From positions 1,550,001 to 1,614,000 of the forward strand of contig NZ_JBHEBG010000001.1 of assembly GCF_046557915.1 (NCBI RefSeq): 64,000 nucleotides of DNA, given 5' to 3'. The position numbers and the translations under genes are program-made. Numbering within the stretch: the stretch's first letter is position 1; each line of letters opens with the position of its first letter. Origin of the DNA: JBHEBG01 sp046557915. Its GTDB lineage: Bacteria; Bacteroidota; Bacteroidia; Flavobacteriales; Flavobacteriaceae. The notes beneath the pieces are model-generated. The model ran no database searches and had not been told where the DNA came from. It worked only from the letters and a program-made list of their open reading frames with translations. Below, piece after piece: positions 1-9,423 of this stretch.

Positions 1-831
1 GCACACGATAAATTACTACAAGGAAAGGCCGGGTTCTTAAATCCTACTTTCTTTTTGGTCAGAGCGGCCATATTCTTAGGAGGATGGATTTTATATCGTG
101 AGTTTTCCAGGAAATTCTCCTTGGCACAAGATGAAGCCAATGACAATTCTAATTTCAAGAAAAATTTCAGAATTTCAGCTGCCTTTTTGGTGTTCTACCT
201 TATTTCCGAATCCATAATGTCTTGGGATTGGATCATGAGCGTGGATCCCCATTGGTTCAGTACCTTGTTTGGGTGGTATGTGTTTGCAAGTATGATTGTT
301 TCCGGTATCACTGTGATATCCATGGTAACAATTTACTTAAAATCCAGAGGTTATTTGGAAGATGTAAATGATAGCCATATCCATGATTTGGCCAAATTTA
401 TGTTCGGTTTCAGCATCTTTTGGACCTACTTGTGGTTCTCACAGTTTATGTTGATCTGGTATTCCAACATTCCGGAAGAGGTAACCTATTTTGTAACCAG
501 AATAGAAGATTACAAGCTACCATTCTTTGGCATGCTGGCCCTAAACTTTATATTTCCATTTTTAATTTTGATGAATAGCGACTATAAGAGGATCAACTGG
601 TTTGTTCTTATGGCTGGTATCATTATCTTGATAGGACATTACATAGATATTTTTAATATGATAATGCCGGCGACGGTAGGAGACCAATGGTATATTGGAA
701 TTCCCGAAATTGGAGCCATATTATTCTTTGCAGGATTGTTTATTTTCTGGGTTTTCAGGGCGTTAACAAACGCTCCGCTGCAACCCAAACGCAATCCGTT
801 CATTGAAGAAAGTAGGCATTTTCATTATTAA
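1..831 (+). CDS. actF: Alternative complex III quinol-binding subunit ActF, 3'-terminal part
   Basis: The reading frame is open from base 1, so the gene starts before the window; the visible part encodes 276 residues and ends at TAA. It contains about seven hydrophobic helices and the family-like stretch LQGKAGFLNPTFFLVRAA at the beginning, followed by SWDWIMSVDPHWFST. These are typical of the NrfD/PsrC-like subunits (ActC, ActF) of alternative complex III, an integral membrane menaquinol:cytochrome c (or direct oxidase) oxidoreductase. ActF rather than ActC is chosen because ActF is normally the last ACIII gene before the oxidase genes, and coxB follows 31 bp later. The TTG at 55 is internal, not the start. 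The call is firm at the family level; the ActF/ActC distinction rests on gene order. Confidence 0.88.
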   Translation, partial: AHDKLLQGKAGFLNPTFFLVRAAIFLGGWILYREFSRKFSLAQDEANDNSNFKKNFRISAAFLVFYLISESIMSWDWIMSVDPHWFSTLFGWYVFASMIVSGITVISMVTIYLKSRGYLEDVNDSHIHDLAKFMFGFSIFWTYLWFSQFMLIWYSNIPEEVTYFVTRIEDYKLPFFGMLALNFIFPFLILMNSDYKRINWFVLMAGIIILIGHYIDIFNMIMPATVGDQWYIGIPEIGAILFFAGLFIFWVFRALTNAPLQPKRNPFIEESRHFHY

Positions 832-862
832 TTAGTTTTTAAAGTATAATAGAGATCATACA

Positions 863-1921
863 ATGACTGCATTATTAACCATAGCTGTTTTAGTCTTAGT
901 GGCAATTGCAATTTGGCAAATGACCAAAATATTTGAATTGTCGCAAGTTAAGGCAAACAACTCCCAGGTGGCGACCGATACCGATAACAAGTATAACGGT
1001 TACCTCATGTTCGCCTTTCTAATATTTATATACGCAATAACCATTTTTAGTTTTTGGAAGTATACCAAATTCCTATTGCCCGAGGCTGCCTCGGCACATG
1101 GTGCGGAGTATGATTACCTAATGTTGGTGTCCTTTGTGATCATATTTTTTGTACAGACAATTACCCAGGCCTTGTTGCACTACTTCAGTTATAAATATAG
1201 AGGGGAAAAAGGGAAGAAAGCCTTATTCTATGCAGATAACGATCGTCTGGAATTTATATGGACCATCATTCCTGTCATTGTTTTGGCCGGATTGATCCTA
1301 TGGGGATTATATACTTGGACCAATATAATGGATATCAATGAAGAAGATGACCCTCTGATCGTGGAATTATACGCGCAGCAGTTTAATTGGACGGCAAGAT
1401 ACGGAGGAGCGGATAATGTCCTAGGTGATGCAAGTGTTAGAATGATAGATATTGATAGAGCCAATGTACTTGGATTGGATGAGTCAGATCCAAATGCCTC
1501 CGATGATGTCATTGTAAAGGAACTACACCTACCAGTGGGGAGAAAAGTAAACTTTAAAATGAGGTCACAAGATGTATTGCACTCTGCTTACATGCCCCAT
1601 TTTAGAGCTCAAATGAACTGTGTCCCAGGAATGATTACCCAATTTTCGTTTACTCCGATCACCACTACCGAAGAGATGAGAAGAGATCCGGACGTAATGG
1701 ACAAAGTTCAAAGAATCAATAAAATTAGGGCTGAAAAAGCTGCCAAAGGAGAAGATAATTCTGATCCTTGGGAGTACGATTATATTTTACTCTGCAACAA
1801 GATTTGTGGAAAATCACATTATAATATGCAAATGAAAATTATTGTGGAAACCCAGGAAGAATACGAGAAATGGATGGCCGAACAACAAACGTTTGGACAA
1901 ACAATGACCCCGGCACAGTAA
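863..1921 (+). CDS. coxB: Cytochrome c oxidase subunit II (CuA subunit)
   Basis: This 352-residue protein carries the dinuclear CuA site: H240, then C311-x3-C315-x3-H319-x2-M322 in the segment CNKICGKSHYNM. The usual glutamate between the two cysteines is lysine here; that position binds copper through its backbone carbonyl, so the site should still work. Hydrophobic segments lie at about residues 1-20, 47-66, 85-108 and 130-152, more than the two helices of the minimal family. H240 and C311 are 71 residues apart, about twice the roughly 35 of the classical cupredoxin domain, because of a charged insert near 267-307. It accepts electrons from cytochrome c or from ACIII on the periplasmic side and passes them to subunit I, encoded 45 bp downstream in the same direction. 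Confidence 0.96.
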   Translation: MTALLTIAVLVLVAIAIWQMTKIFELSQVKANNSQVATDTDNKYNGYLMFAFLIFIYAITIFSFWKYTKFLLPEAASAHGAEYDYLMLVSFVIIFFVQTITQALLHYFSYKYRGEKGKKALFYADNDRLEFIWTIIPVIVLAGLILWGLYTWTNIMDINEEDDPLIVELYAQQFNWTARYGGADNVLGDASVRMIDIDRANVLGLDESDPNASDDVIVKELHLPVGRKVNFKMRSQDVLHSAYMPHFRAQMNCVPGMITQFSFTPITTTEEMRRDPDVMDKVQRINKIRAEKAAKGEDNSDPWEYDYILLCNKICGKSHYNMQMKIIVETQEEYEKWMAEQQTFGQTMTPAQ

Positions 1922-1966
1922 TTTAGGCTACTTAAAAGAAATTAATAAAAAAACAAATACTGGATT

Positions 1967-3763
1967 ATGGAAGATCACGCAGATGATCATGGACATCATC
2001 ACAAAGAGACCTTTGTAACCAAATACATATTTAGCCAAGACCATAAAATGATTGCAAAGCAGTATCTAATTACTGGTTTGATCATGGGTTTCATTGGTAT
2101 TGCAATGTCCTTGATGTTTAGAATGCAATTGGCCTGGCCAGGAGAGTCCTTCCCTATTTTTGAGACTCTGCTTGGAAAATGGGCTCCCGATGGGGTTATG
2201 GATGCGGAGGTGTATTTGGCTCTGGTAACCATACACGGTACCATCATGGTATTTTTTGTACTTACTGCTGGTTTAAGTGGAACTTTTAGTAACCTGCTAA
2301 TTCCATTGCAAATTGGCGCCCGAGATATGGCTTCCGGATTCTTGAACATGATTTCTTATTGGTTGTTTTTTACTTCCAGTATTATTATGGTTATCTCATT
2401 ATTTGTGGAAGCAGGACCAGCTTCGGCCGGTTGGACGGTCTATCCACCATTGAGCGCACTGCCCATGGCACAATCCGGTTCTGGTATGGGAATGACACTT
2501 TGGTTGGTGTCTATGGCAGTATTCATTGCCTCTTCTTTGCTTGGATCACTGAACTATATAGTAACCGTAATCAACCTTAGGACAAAAGGTATGTCCATGA
2601 CCAGATTACCACTGACCATTTGGGCATTTTTTGTAACAGCTGTAATCGGGGTTATTTCTTTCCCCGTACTTCTTTCAGCGGCCTTGTTGTTGATCATGGA
2701 TAGGAGTTTTGGAACATCTTTCTTCTTATCGGATATTTTTATCCAAGGAGAGGTACTGCATTATCAGGGAGGTTCCCCTGTATTGTATGAACATTTGTTC
2801 TGGTTTCTTGGACATCCAGAGGTTTATATTGTACTACTGCCTGCCTTGGGAATTACCTCAGAAGTGATGTCTACCAATGCAAGGAAACCCATTTTTGGAT
2901 ATCGCGCCATGGTTGCATCCATTTTAGCGATCGCGTTCTTGTCTACCATAGTTTGGGGTCACCATATGTTTATCTCCGGGATGAACCCATTTCTGGGATC
3001 CGTATTTACATTTACAACCTTACTGATAGCCATACCATCTGCGGTAAAAGCATTCAATTATATTACAACGTTATGGAAAGGTAATCTGCAATTAAATCCG
3101 GGGATGTTGTTTTCCATAGGCTTGGTATCCACATTTATAAGTGGAGGGCTTACCGGAATTATCCTTGGGGATAGCACCTTGGATATTAACGTACACGATA
3201 CCTATTTTGTAGTGGCCCACTTCCATTTGGTAATGGGGATCTCTGCTCTTTATGGTCTTTTTGCGGGTGTATATCACTGGTTCCCCAAGATGTTCAAAAG
3301 GATGATGAACAAAAATCTGGGGTACGTACATTTTTGGGTTACCGCTGTTTGTGCTTATGGGGTATTCTTCCCAATGCACTTTGTTGGTATGGCCGGTGTT
3401 CCAAGAAGATACTATGAGAACACTGCGTTTCCAATGTTCGATGAATTAACGGACGTAAATGTCTTGATTACCGTTTTTGCTCTGATCGCCGGTCTGGCAC
3501 AATTGGTTTTCCTATACAACTTCATAAGCAGTATCTTCTACGGAAAGAAGACCGAGCAAAACCCATGGAAATCCAATACGTTGGAGTGGACAGCTCCAAT
3601 TGAGCACATACATGGCAACTGGCATGGTGAAATACCCCATGTACACAGATGGGCCTATGATTATAGCAAAACACAACCGAATGGGGAATACGTAATCCCC
3701 GGACAAGATTTTGTTCCTCAGAACATTCCTTTACAACAGGATGAGGAAGAACTTAATCACTAA
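1967..3763 (+). CDS. coxA: Cytochrome c oxidase subunit I
   Basis: The 598-residue, roughly 12-helix membrane protein holds the low-spin heme and the heme/CuB oxygen-reduction centre. Ligands are visible: H90 and H420 (low-spin heme), H418 (high-spin heme, in VVAHFH), and CuB ligands H283 in GHPEVY plus H332/H333 in WGHHMF. Tyr287 is the cross-linking tyrosine and Glu285 the A1-type proton-channel glutamate, so this is an A1-like heme-copper oxidase. The N-terminus is histidine-rich (MEDHADDHGHHH). It is the last gene of the ACIII-coxB-coxA run, and a terminator follows 27 bp after the stop. Subunits III and IV and the assembly genes are encoded about 31 kb away in this window. Confidence 0.97.
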   Translation: MEDHADDHGHHHKETFVTKYIFSQDHKMIAKQYLITGLIMGFIGIAMSLMFRMQLAWPGESFPIFETLLGKWAPDGVMDAEVYLALVTIHGTIMVFFVLTAGLSGTFSNLLIPLQIGARDMASGFLNMISYWLFFTSSIIMVISLFVEAGPASAGWTVYPPLSALPMAQSGSGMGMTLWLVSMAVFIASSLLGSLNYIVTVINLRTKGMSMTRLPLTIWAFFVTAVIGVISFPVLLSAALLLIMDRSFGTSFFLSDIFIQGEVLHYQGGSPVLYEHLFWFLGHPEVYIVLLPALGITSEVMSTNARKPIFGYRAMVASILAIAFLSTIVWGHHMFISGMNPFLGSVFTFTTLLIAIPSAVKAFNYITTLWKGNLQLNPGMLFSIGLVSTFISGGLTGIILGDSTLDINVHDTYFVVAHFHLVMGISALYGLFAGVYHWFPKMFKRMMNKNLGYVHFWVTAVCAYGVFFPMHFVGMAGVPRRYYENTAFPMFDELTDVNVLITVFALIAGLAQLVFLYNFISSIFYGKKTEQNPWKSNTLEWTAPIEHIHGNWHGEIPHVHRWAYDYSKTQPNGEYVIPGQDFVPQNIPLQQDEEELNH

Positions 3764-3790
3764 AGAATTTAAGCGTTTAGACGAACATAA

Positions 3791-3816
3791 AGACCCATCA
3801 TAGATGGGTTTTTTTG
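3791..3816 (+). terminator. Rho-independent terminator after coxA
   Basis: ACCCATC (3793-3799) pairs perfectly with GATGGGT (3803-3809) across a 3-nt loop and runs into seven T residues. It closes the ACIII/cytochrome oxidase transcription unit. Confidence 0.85.
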
Positions 3817-3830
3817 TGCTCAAAAAAAGC

Positions 3831-3856
3831 TTGTATCAATTGAAACGGTATTTTTG
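3831..3856 (+). promoter_or_regulatory. Candidate Bacteroidota promoter upstream of the GIN-domain gene
   Basis: TATTTTTG at 3849-3856 matches the TAnnTTTG -7 element exactly. The only upstream TTG (3831-3833) lies 15 bp away, shorter than the usual 17-23 bp, so this is a weak call. It would give a leader of about 40 nt. Confidence 0.4.
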
Positions 3857-3902
3857 TATATCTTTAAATATGCTTTGAGACCCAGATTTAATTTTAAAGC
3901 CC

Positions 3903-4739
3903 ATGAAACTGAAAAATATAACCCTAGTCATTGTCCTAACACTATCTCACTGTCTAATATTTGCGCAACGAAAACCCAAGATAAAAGGCAATCGGAGTGT
4001 TACAGAGGTGGTACAGGAACTACCTCCTTTTTCGGCAATAGAACTCAATGACGATTTAGAAATATTTTTACAAAAAGGAATTTCAGAAGGGTATACGGTA
4101 ACTGCCGATGATAACCTGGTGGACATACTTAAGTTTAAAGTAGTAGATAGCACGCTTATTATCTCCTCTTTTTACAAGATCATCGCCAAAAAAAAATTGG
4201 ACATAACCGTAAATTATAGGGAATTGGAAGGCATTACGGTAAGGGATGGAAAAATTGGTGTAAAGGAAACAGTTGTTTCCGACCAGCTGTTCGTGAACAC
4301 CTTCGGCACTTCCAAAATTGATTTAAATGCCGCTGCCTCCATTATGAGCGTTACCATGGAGGAAGGAAGTTCAGGAGTTTTCAATCTGGATAGCGACTCC
4401 CTCAACATCAACCTAAAGAATAAAGCCAACGCCTATATTTATTCCGTGGGGGAAAAAAGCACCTTAGAGCTAGATAAGAATACTTCGGTAACCTTCGATG
4501 GTACTACGGATTCACTACAGGTGAAAATGAGTGGTAACGCAAACCTTAAGGCAGAAAATATGGAAGCCGCAGTAGTTTCGGCTAAATTGGAAGATGCCGC
4601 TTTTGCCAAAGTATATGCCTACAAAAGTTTTGAACTTTCCGCTATGGGGTCAACCCGTGTTCATTTGTACGGTGATCCTAGGGTTATCATACAACAGTTT
4701 TTAGGAACTTCGGCCTTGCTAAAAAAAGAAGATAAGTAG
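3903..4739 (+). CDS. Exported DUF2807 (GIN-domain) protein
   Basis: The 278-residue product starts with a clear signal peptide (MKLKNITLVIVLTLSHCLIF, cleavage probably after FA before Q22). The remainder reads as the DUF2807 or 'putative auto-transporter adhesin, head GIN domain' family. It has the opening motif LPPFSAIELNDDLEIFLQKG, then a long series of short beta strands with recurring 'D-x-L-x-[VI]' and 'G-x-[AS]-x-[LV]' patterns ending in the family-like GSTRVHLYGDP. Such proteins form small beta-helix-like folds and their function is not established. The gene stands alone between a terminator and the pyrimidine operon. I would not assign a role beyond secreted or periplasmic beta-structured protein. 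Confidence 0.8.
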   Translation: MKLKNITLVIVLTLSHCLIFAQRKPKIKGNRSVTEVVQELPPFSAIELNDDLEIFLQKGISEGYTVTADDNLVDILKFKVVDSTLIISSFYKIIAKKKLDITVNYRELEGITVRDGKIGVKETVVSDQLFVNTFGTSKIDLNAAASIMSVTMEEGSSGVFNLDSDSLNINLKNKANAYIYSVGEKSTLELDKNTSVTFDGTTDSLQVKMSGNANLKAENMEAAVVSAKLEDAAFAKVYAYKSFELSAMGSTRVHLYGDPRVIIQQFLGTSALLKKEDK

Positions 4740-4891
4740 CACTCCCTTTAATAACATACCGGCTTGCCAATGGTTTAGGCAATACCTATTTTGCGATTTG
4801 GTCTATTTTTACAAAAGCCAATAGCCTTTGATAATTTGTTTGTATTTTTATAAGAGACCCTATAGTCCCTTCAAAGAACAAATGCATTGTC

Positions 4892-6358
4892 ATGGAACAG
4901 CTAAAAGAACAACCCAAGGTACAGAACTTTATTAATGGTAGCTTCGAAAGTAACGGACATGCTGCCATGGACGTAATTAGTCCTTTAGATGGTAGCGTTA
5001 TATCATCGCTTCCCCTATCCAAGGAAAACGATGTGGACAAAGCTGTTAAAGCTGCCCGGGAAGCCTTTCCGGAGTGGTCTTCCAAAACTCTAAAAGATCG
5101 GGTACAGATATTTTTTAAGTATCGGTCGCTCTTGGAGGAGCACATGCACGAACTTACACTTTTGGTGCAATTGGAAAATGGAAAGACGTACAACGAAGCA
5201 AAGGCAGAAGTTGAAAAAAGTATGGAGCTATGCGAGTTTGCGGTATCCATGCCCCAAATTGTGGTCAATGAGATCCAAGAGGTCAGCAAAGGTGTGGAAT
5301 GTAGAATAGAACGTAGACCCCTTGGTGTAGTTGCCAGTATTACACCCTTTAATTTCCCCAACATGGTACCCCATTGGACGTTGCCCAACGCATTGGTATT
5401 GGGGAATACCATGGTGATGAAACCTTCGGAGCTTGTTCCGCTGAGCACTATGCGCATGGCAGAATTATTACAAAAAGCGGGTTTACCCAAAGGTGTATTC
5501 AATATCGTCAACGGAGGTAAGGAAGTGGTAGAGGCCATTTGCGACCATCCAGGGATAGAAGCCGTTTCTTTTGTGGGTTCTACAAAGGTGGCCAAAATTG
5601 TATACAAACGAGCTACATCCACATTAAAACGGTGTGTTGCATTGGGAGGCGCAAAGAATCATTTGTTAGTGCTTCCAGATGCCAATCCTGAAATGACAGC
5701 CTCCAATGTTGTAGCCTCCATGTCGGGCTGCGCAGGTCAGCGCTGTATGGCTGCATCCGTAATGGTGGGCGTAGATAATGTGCAGCACATTATTGATCGT
5801 ATGGTGGAAGAAGTTAAGAAAGTAGTGCCAGGAGAATCATTGGGATCCGTAATAAGTGCCGAAGCAAAAGCGAAGATTGAGGCATATATAACCGAAGCAG
5901 AGAATAATGGTGCCAAAGTATTGGTAGATGGTAGAAATGCTACGGTACCCGGAAAGGAAGGCGGATTCTATGTTGGTCCTACCATAATCGATTATGTAAC
6001 TACGGATATGTCCGTTGCCCGAGAGGAGATTTTTGGACCGGTAATCTCAATTATTCGCGCAAAGAATTTAGATGAAGCCATAACAATAGAAAACGGATCT
6101 AATTATGGAAATGCCGCCGCGGTCTTTACCCAGAGCGGAGGGCTTGCAAAACAGGTGATGGAGCGCGCCAGCGCAGGTATGATCGGCGTTAATATTGGGG
6201 TGCCTGTACCTAGAGAACCTTTTTCTTTTGGGGGGTGGAACGAATCTAAATTTGGTGTTGGCGATATTACGGGCCGTAGTTCTATAGAATTCTGGACTCA
6301 AAACAAAAAGACGACCACCAAATGGAACCCCGAAGCACAAATTAACTGGATGAGCTAG
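4892..6358 (+). CDS. mmsA: CoA-acylating methylmalonate-semialdehyde dehydrogenase
   Basis: This 488-residue aldehyde dehydrogenase-superfamily protein has the MmsA hallmarks: ITPFNFPNMVPHW near 150-162, the nucleotide-binding FVGSTKVAK, and catalytic Cys285 in the segment SGCAGQRCMA. The general-base glutamate of ordinary ALDHs (motif ELGG) is replaced in ALGGAKNH, as in CoA-dependent members that transfer the acyl group to CoA rather than hydrolysing it. It oxidises malonate semialdehyde to acetyl-CoA, or methylmalonate semialdehyde to propionyl-CoA, with NAD+ and loss of CO2. Valine catabolism is the other usual role. Here it heads a seven-gene pyrimidine-degradation operon, supporting the terminal step of beta-alanine and 3-aminoisobutyrate breakdown. 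No convincing promoter match is seen in the 152-bp upstream gap; the nearest is an imperfect TAATTTG at 4832. Confidence 0.95.
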   Translation: MEQLKEQPKVQNFINGSFESNGHAAMDVISPLDGSVISSLPLSKENDVDKAVKAAREAFPEWSSKTLKDRVQIFFKYRSLLEEHMHELTLLVQLENGKTYNEAKAEVEKSMELCEFAVSMPQIVVNEIQEVSKGVECRIERRPLGVVASITPFNFPNMVPHWTLPNALVLGNTMVMKPSELVPLSTMRMAELLQKAGLPKGVFNIVNGGKEVVEAICDHPGIEAVSFVGSTKVAKIVYKRATSTLKRCVALGGAKNHLLVLPDANPEMTASNVVASMSGCAGQRCMAASVMVGVDNVQHIIDRMVEEVKKVVPGESLGSVISAEAKAKIEAYITEAENNGAKVLVDGRNATVPGKEGGFYVGPTIIDYVTTDMSVAREEIFGPVISIIRAKNLDEAITIENGSNYGNAAAVFTQSGGLAKQVMERASAGMIGVNIGVPVPREPFSFGGWNESKFGVGDITGRSSIEFWTQNKKTTTKWNPEAQINWMS

Positions 6359-6390
6359 TTCAATTTTATTCCTTCACTTTAAATTAATCT

Positions 6391-7722
6391 ATGAAAAACC
6401 AAATTGTACAGGACAATCTAGATTATACGTTGTTCTCTTGGGCCAAACAGGGCGGACTAAATCCTATAAACGCCCATCGTGCCAAAGGTTCCTATATTTT
6501 TGATAGGGATGGGAAGAAATATCTCGATTTCTCCTCTCAGCTTATGAATGTAAATATAGGTCATGGCAATCAGCGGATAACCCAGGCTGTGGCAAAACAG
6601 ATGCAAGAGCTCAGTTACGTGTATCCGGGCATGGCCACAGAGGTCAGGGGCATACTGGGTAAAAAACTCGCCCAAATTACTCCGGGTAACCTTACCAAGA
6701 CCTTTTTTACATTAGGAGGGGCAGAAGCTGTGGAGAACGCCATTAAATTGGCCAGAATATACTCCAAAAGACACAAGATAATAAGTCATTATCGTTCCTA
6801 TCACGGTGCTACTTACGGTGCTATTTCGGCAGGGGGCGATCCAAGGAAGTTTGCCATTGATGATCAAGCGGTAAATAATTTTGTACATGTGGAAAACCCG
6901 TATTTCTACAGATGCCCATGGAACTCATCTACTATTGAAGAATGTGGGGAAAGGGCCGCCGCCCATTTAGAAAGGGTAATACAGTTTGAAAATCCGGATG
7001 CCGTTGCCGCAATTCTTTTTGAGGGCGAATCTGGCTCTTCGGGCTGTATCAAATACCCTCCCATGTACCTTAAAAAAGTACGGGATATTTGCGATAAGTA
7101 TGGTATCCTTATGATTATCGATGAGACCATGAGTGGCTTTGGGCGTACCGGAAAAATGTTTGGGGTAGACCATCATAAGGTTACCCCAGATATTATGTGT
7201 ATGGCCAAAGGACTTACATCCGGTTATTTACCCTTAGGCGCTATGGTGGTTACCAATACCATAGCGAATCACTTTGATGACCACCCAATGTTATTGGGTT
7301 TAACGTATTCTGCACATCCTGTGGCCTGCGCAGCTGCCATAGAGAATATAAAAATCATTGAAGAGGAAGGTTTGGTGGGCAAGGCGGAAAAAGCAGGGAG
7401 GTATATTGAAGATCAGGTAGCTAGGCTAAGTGAAAGACATCCCTCCATCGGCGATTTTAGAAATACCGGACTTTTAGGTTGTATAGAATTGGTTAAGAAC
7501 CGAAAAACCAAAGAACCTACAACGCCATGGAACGCAAAACCGGACCAAATGGAAGCCACCCTTAAAATGGCAGGGAAAATAAGAGAACTGGGCATGTTCA
7601 CCTTCGTGCGGTGGAACTGGATATTCATTGCACCTCCGCTAAATGTGAGCACGGATGAAATGGATGAAGGCCTGGATATTATCTCAAAAGCCGTTGCCAT
7701 AGCCGATCAATATTGTAATTGA
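6391..7722 (+). CDS. Class III omega-aminotransferase (beta-alanine / 3-aminoisobutyrate transaminase)
   Basis: The 443-residue protein is a fold-type I, class III PLP aminotransferase. It shows SYHGATYGAISAGGD, the PLP-ring aspartate D244 in IIDETMSGFGRTGK, and Schiff-base lysine K273 in CMAKGLTSGYLPLGAM. It lies 32 bp after mmsA and just before the nucleobase transporter gene. From that context its likely substrates are beta-alanine (from uracil) and 3-aminoisobutyrate (from thymine), giving the semialdehydes used by MmsA. The amino acceptor (pyruvate or 2-oxoglutarate) cannot be read from sequence. Taurine or other omega-amino acids remain possible substrates for this family. Confidence 0.9.
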   Translation: MKNQIVQDNLDYTLFSWAKQGGLNPINAHRAKGSYIFDRDGKKYLDFSSQLMNVNIGHGNQRITQAVAKQMQELSYVYPGMATEVRGILGKKLAQITPGNLTKTFFTLGGAEAVENAIKLARIYSKRHKIISHYRSYHGATYGAISAGGDPRKFAIDDQAVNNFVHVENPYFYRCPWNSSTIEECGERAAAHLERVIQFENPDAVAAILFEGESGSSGCIKYPPMYLKKVRDICDKYGILMIIDETMSGFGRTGKMFGVDHHKVTPDIMCMAKGLTSGYLPLGAMVVTNTIANHFDDHPMLLGLTYSAHPVACAAAIENIKIIEEEGLVGKAEKAGRYIEDQVARLSERHPSIGDFRNTGLLGCIELVKNRKTKEPTTPWNAKPDQMEATLKMAGKIRELGMFTFVRWNWIFIAPPLNVSTDEMDEGLDIISKAVAIADQYCN

Positions 7723-7724
7723 TT

Positions 7725-9422
7725 ATGAAAGAAGATATTGTAGAATTACAAGAAGATGTATCCTCATCATCCCTGTACAGCGAGGATCTAGCTCCTGTTC
7801 CACCCAGCAAACGTACATGGAGCAAGTGGCATCTGGCAGCTATTTGGGTGGGCATGGCCGTATGTATCCCTACATATCTACTGGCATCCTACATGATAAA
7901 AACAGGTCTAAATTGGTACGAGGCGCTGATTATTATTGGGTTGGCCAATTTAATCATTACCATACCCATGGTACTTAACGGTCATGCGGGGGTAAAATAT
8001 GGTATTCCCTTTCCGGTAATCGGTAGGGCGGTATTTGGTATCAAAGGAGTACATCTGGCCTCGGTTACCAGGGGAATAATTGCCTGCGGATGGTTCGGGG
8101 TGCAGACATGGATAGGAGGATTGGCAATTTATGCCATTTTCAATGCAATAACGGGTACCGAAGGAGAACTGGGACTATCTATCGGTAAATTTATTGGCTT
8201 TGCCATTTTCTGGTGTATCAATATCTATTTTATCTGGAAAGGCACGGAAAGTATAAAATGGTTGGAAGCCTATTCCGCTCCCATACTGGTAGTTATGGGT
8301 CTGGCCCTAATAGCATGGGGGTACAACAAGGCCGACGGTTTTCTGGTAGTGCTAAATCAAAGCGAACAACTAGAGCGTCCGGCAGCAACATATTATACGG
8401 AAAGTGAACGGACACTTCTGCAACTAAATGCTCTGAAGAATAAGGACGGAAGCTTTAAGGCAAATCAATACAGATTGCTTACAGCTTCAGAGGAAGGGGA
8501 TTGGGAATCGTACTCATCAGAACCAATTGATATTACGGATTATTTGGGTAAAACTACGGAAGCTGCGCCCAAAGTACAGTTTAGGAACGACCAAACATCC
8601 AAAGAAACGGTTTCCAGTATTGTCCAGGCCTCTTGGACAGATTCTCAGAACCCGGAAACAGGATCTAAACTATGGGGATATTTGTTATGGCTAACGGCCA
8701 TGGTGGGTTTTTGGGCGACCATGTCCATAAGCATAGCCGATATTACGCGCTATGCCAAAACCCAAAAAGATCAAATAGCAGGGCAGTTTATAGGGCTTCC
8801 CGGTACCATGATGTTGTATTCCTTTGTAGGTATTTTTGTTACTTGTGCCGCCGTCATCAATTTTGACAATGTAATGATAGCCGACGACGCTCCCTGGGAT
8901 CCGGTTTCTTTGATTGCCAATTTTGAAAACCCGGTAGTGGTCGTCATTTCACAAATATTTTTATTGATTGCAACCTTGAGTACCAACATAGCCGCAAATG
9001 TTATAGCCCCGGCGAATGCTTTCTCCAATCTGGTTCCAAGAAAAATAAGTTTTAGGATGGGAGGGTTGATCACTGGGATAATAGGGATCGTAATTGCTCC
9101 TTGGTGGTTGCTGAACGAGATATCGGGCTTTCTGATATTTGTTAGTGGCCTGTTGGGTCCGGTACTGGGAATCCTTATCGTGGATTATTTTATTATCCGT
9201 AAAAAGAACTTGGAATTGGCGGCTTTATATAAAGAAGGAGGTAATTATGCCTATGGTGGATTGGGTGTTAACAAAGCAGCCATGATCGCCCTTTTTACGG
9301 GCGTGTTTTTGGCACTTGTTGGGTATTGGGTACCCCAACTTAACTTTCTGTACTCCCTGTCCTGGTTTACGGGATTCTTTATCTCGTCCATATTGTACTA
9401 TCTATTAATGTTAAAAAAATAA
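7725..9422 (+). CDS. NCS1-family nucleobase:cation symporter with an extra-membrane insert
   Basis: The 565-residue protein is a nucleobase:cation symporter-1 (Mhp1/PucI/CodB-type) with family motifs PFPVIGRAVFG, CGWFGVQTWIGG and the helix-6 segment FWATMSISIADITRYAK. ATG 7725 is preferred over the in-frame TTG at 7719, which would overlap the previous stop; it leaves 2 bp after the aminotransferase. Five helices precede a hydrophilic stretch of about 105 residues (205-312) before helix 6. On Mhp1 topology this loop faces the periplasm, and it is far longer than in typical members. Operon context indicates uptake of uracil, thymine or a related pyrimidine. Allantoin or hydantoin cannot be excluded from sequence. 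Confidence 0.92.
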   Translation: MKEDIVELQEDVSSSSLYSEDLAPVPPSKRTWSKWHLAAIWVGMAVCIPTYLLASYMIKTGLNWYEALIIIGLANLIITIPMVLNGHAGVKYGIPFPVIGRAVFGIKGVHLASVTRGIIACGWFGVQTWIGGLAIYAIFNAITGTEGELGLSIGKFIGFAIFWCINIYFIWKGTESIKWLEAYSAPILVVMGLALIAWGYNKADGFLVVLNQSEQLERPAATYYTESERTLLQLNALKNKDGSFKANQYRLLTASEEGDWESYSSEPIDITDYLGKTTEAAPKVQFRNDQTSKETVSSIVQASWTDSQNPETGSKLWGYLLWLTAMVGFWATMSISIADITRYAKTQKDQIAGQFIGLPGTMMLYSFVGIFVTCAAVINFDNVMIADDAPWDPVSLIANFENPVVVVISQIFLLIATLSTNIAANVIAPANAFSNLVPRKISFRMGGLITGIIGIVIAPWWLLNEISGFLIFVSGLLGPVLGILIVDYFIIRKKNLELAALYKEGGNYAYGGLGVNKAAMIALFTGVFLALVGYWVPQLNFLYSLSWFTGFFISSILYYLLMLKK

Positions 9423-9423
9423 G

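Noticed and set aside
4822..4838. Promoter for the pyrimidine operon (TAGCCTTTG / TAATTTG)
   Set aside because: Each is one base off the TAnnTTTG spacing and no convincing -33 element pairs with it, so it is not listed as a feature.
4786..5622. 278-codon minus-strand open frame over mmsA
   Set aside because: It is antisense to conserved ALDH motifs, has no family resemblance, and is explained by codon bias.
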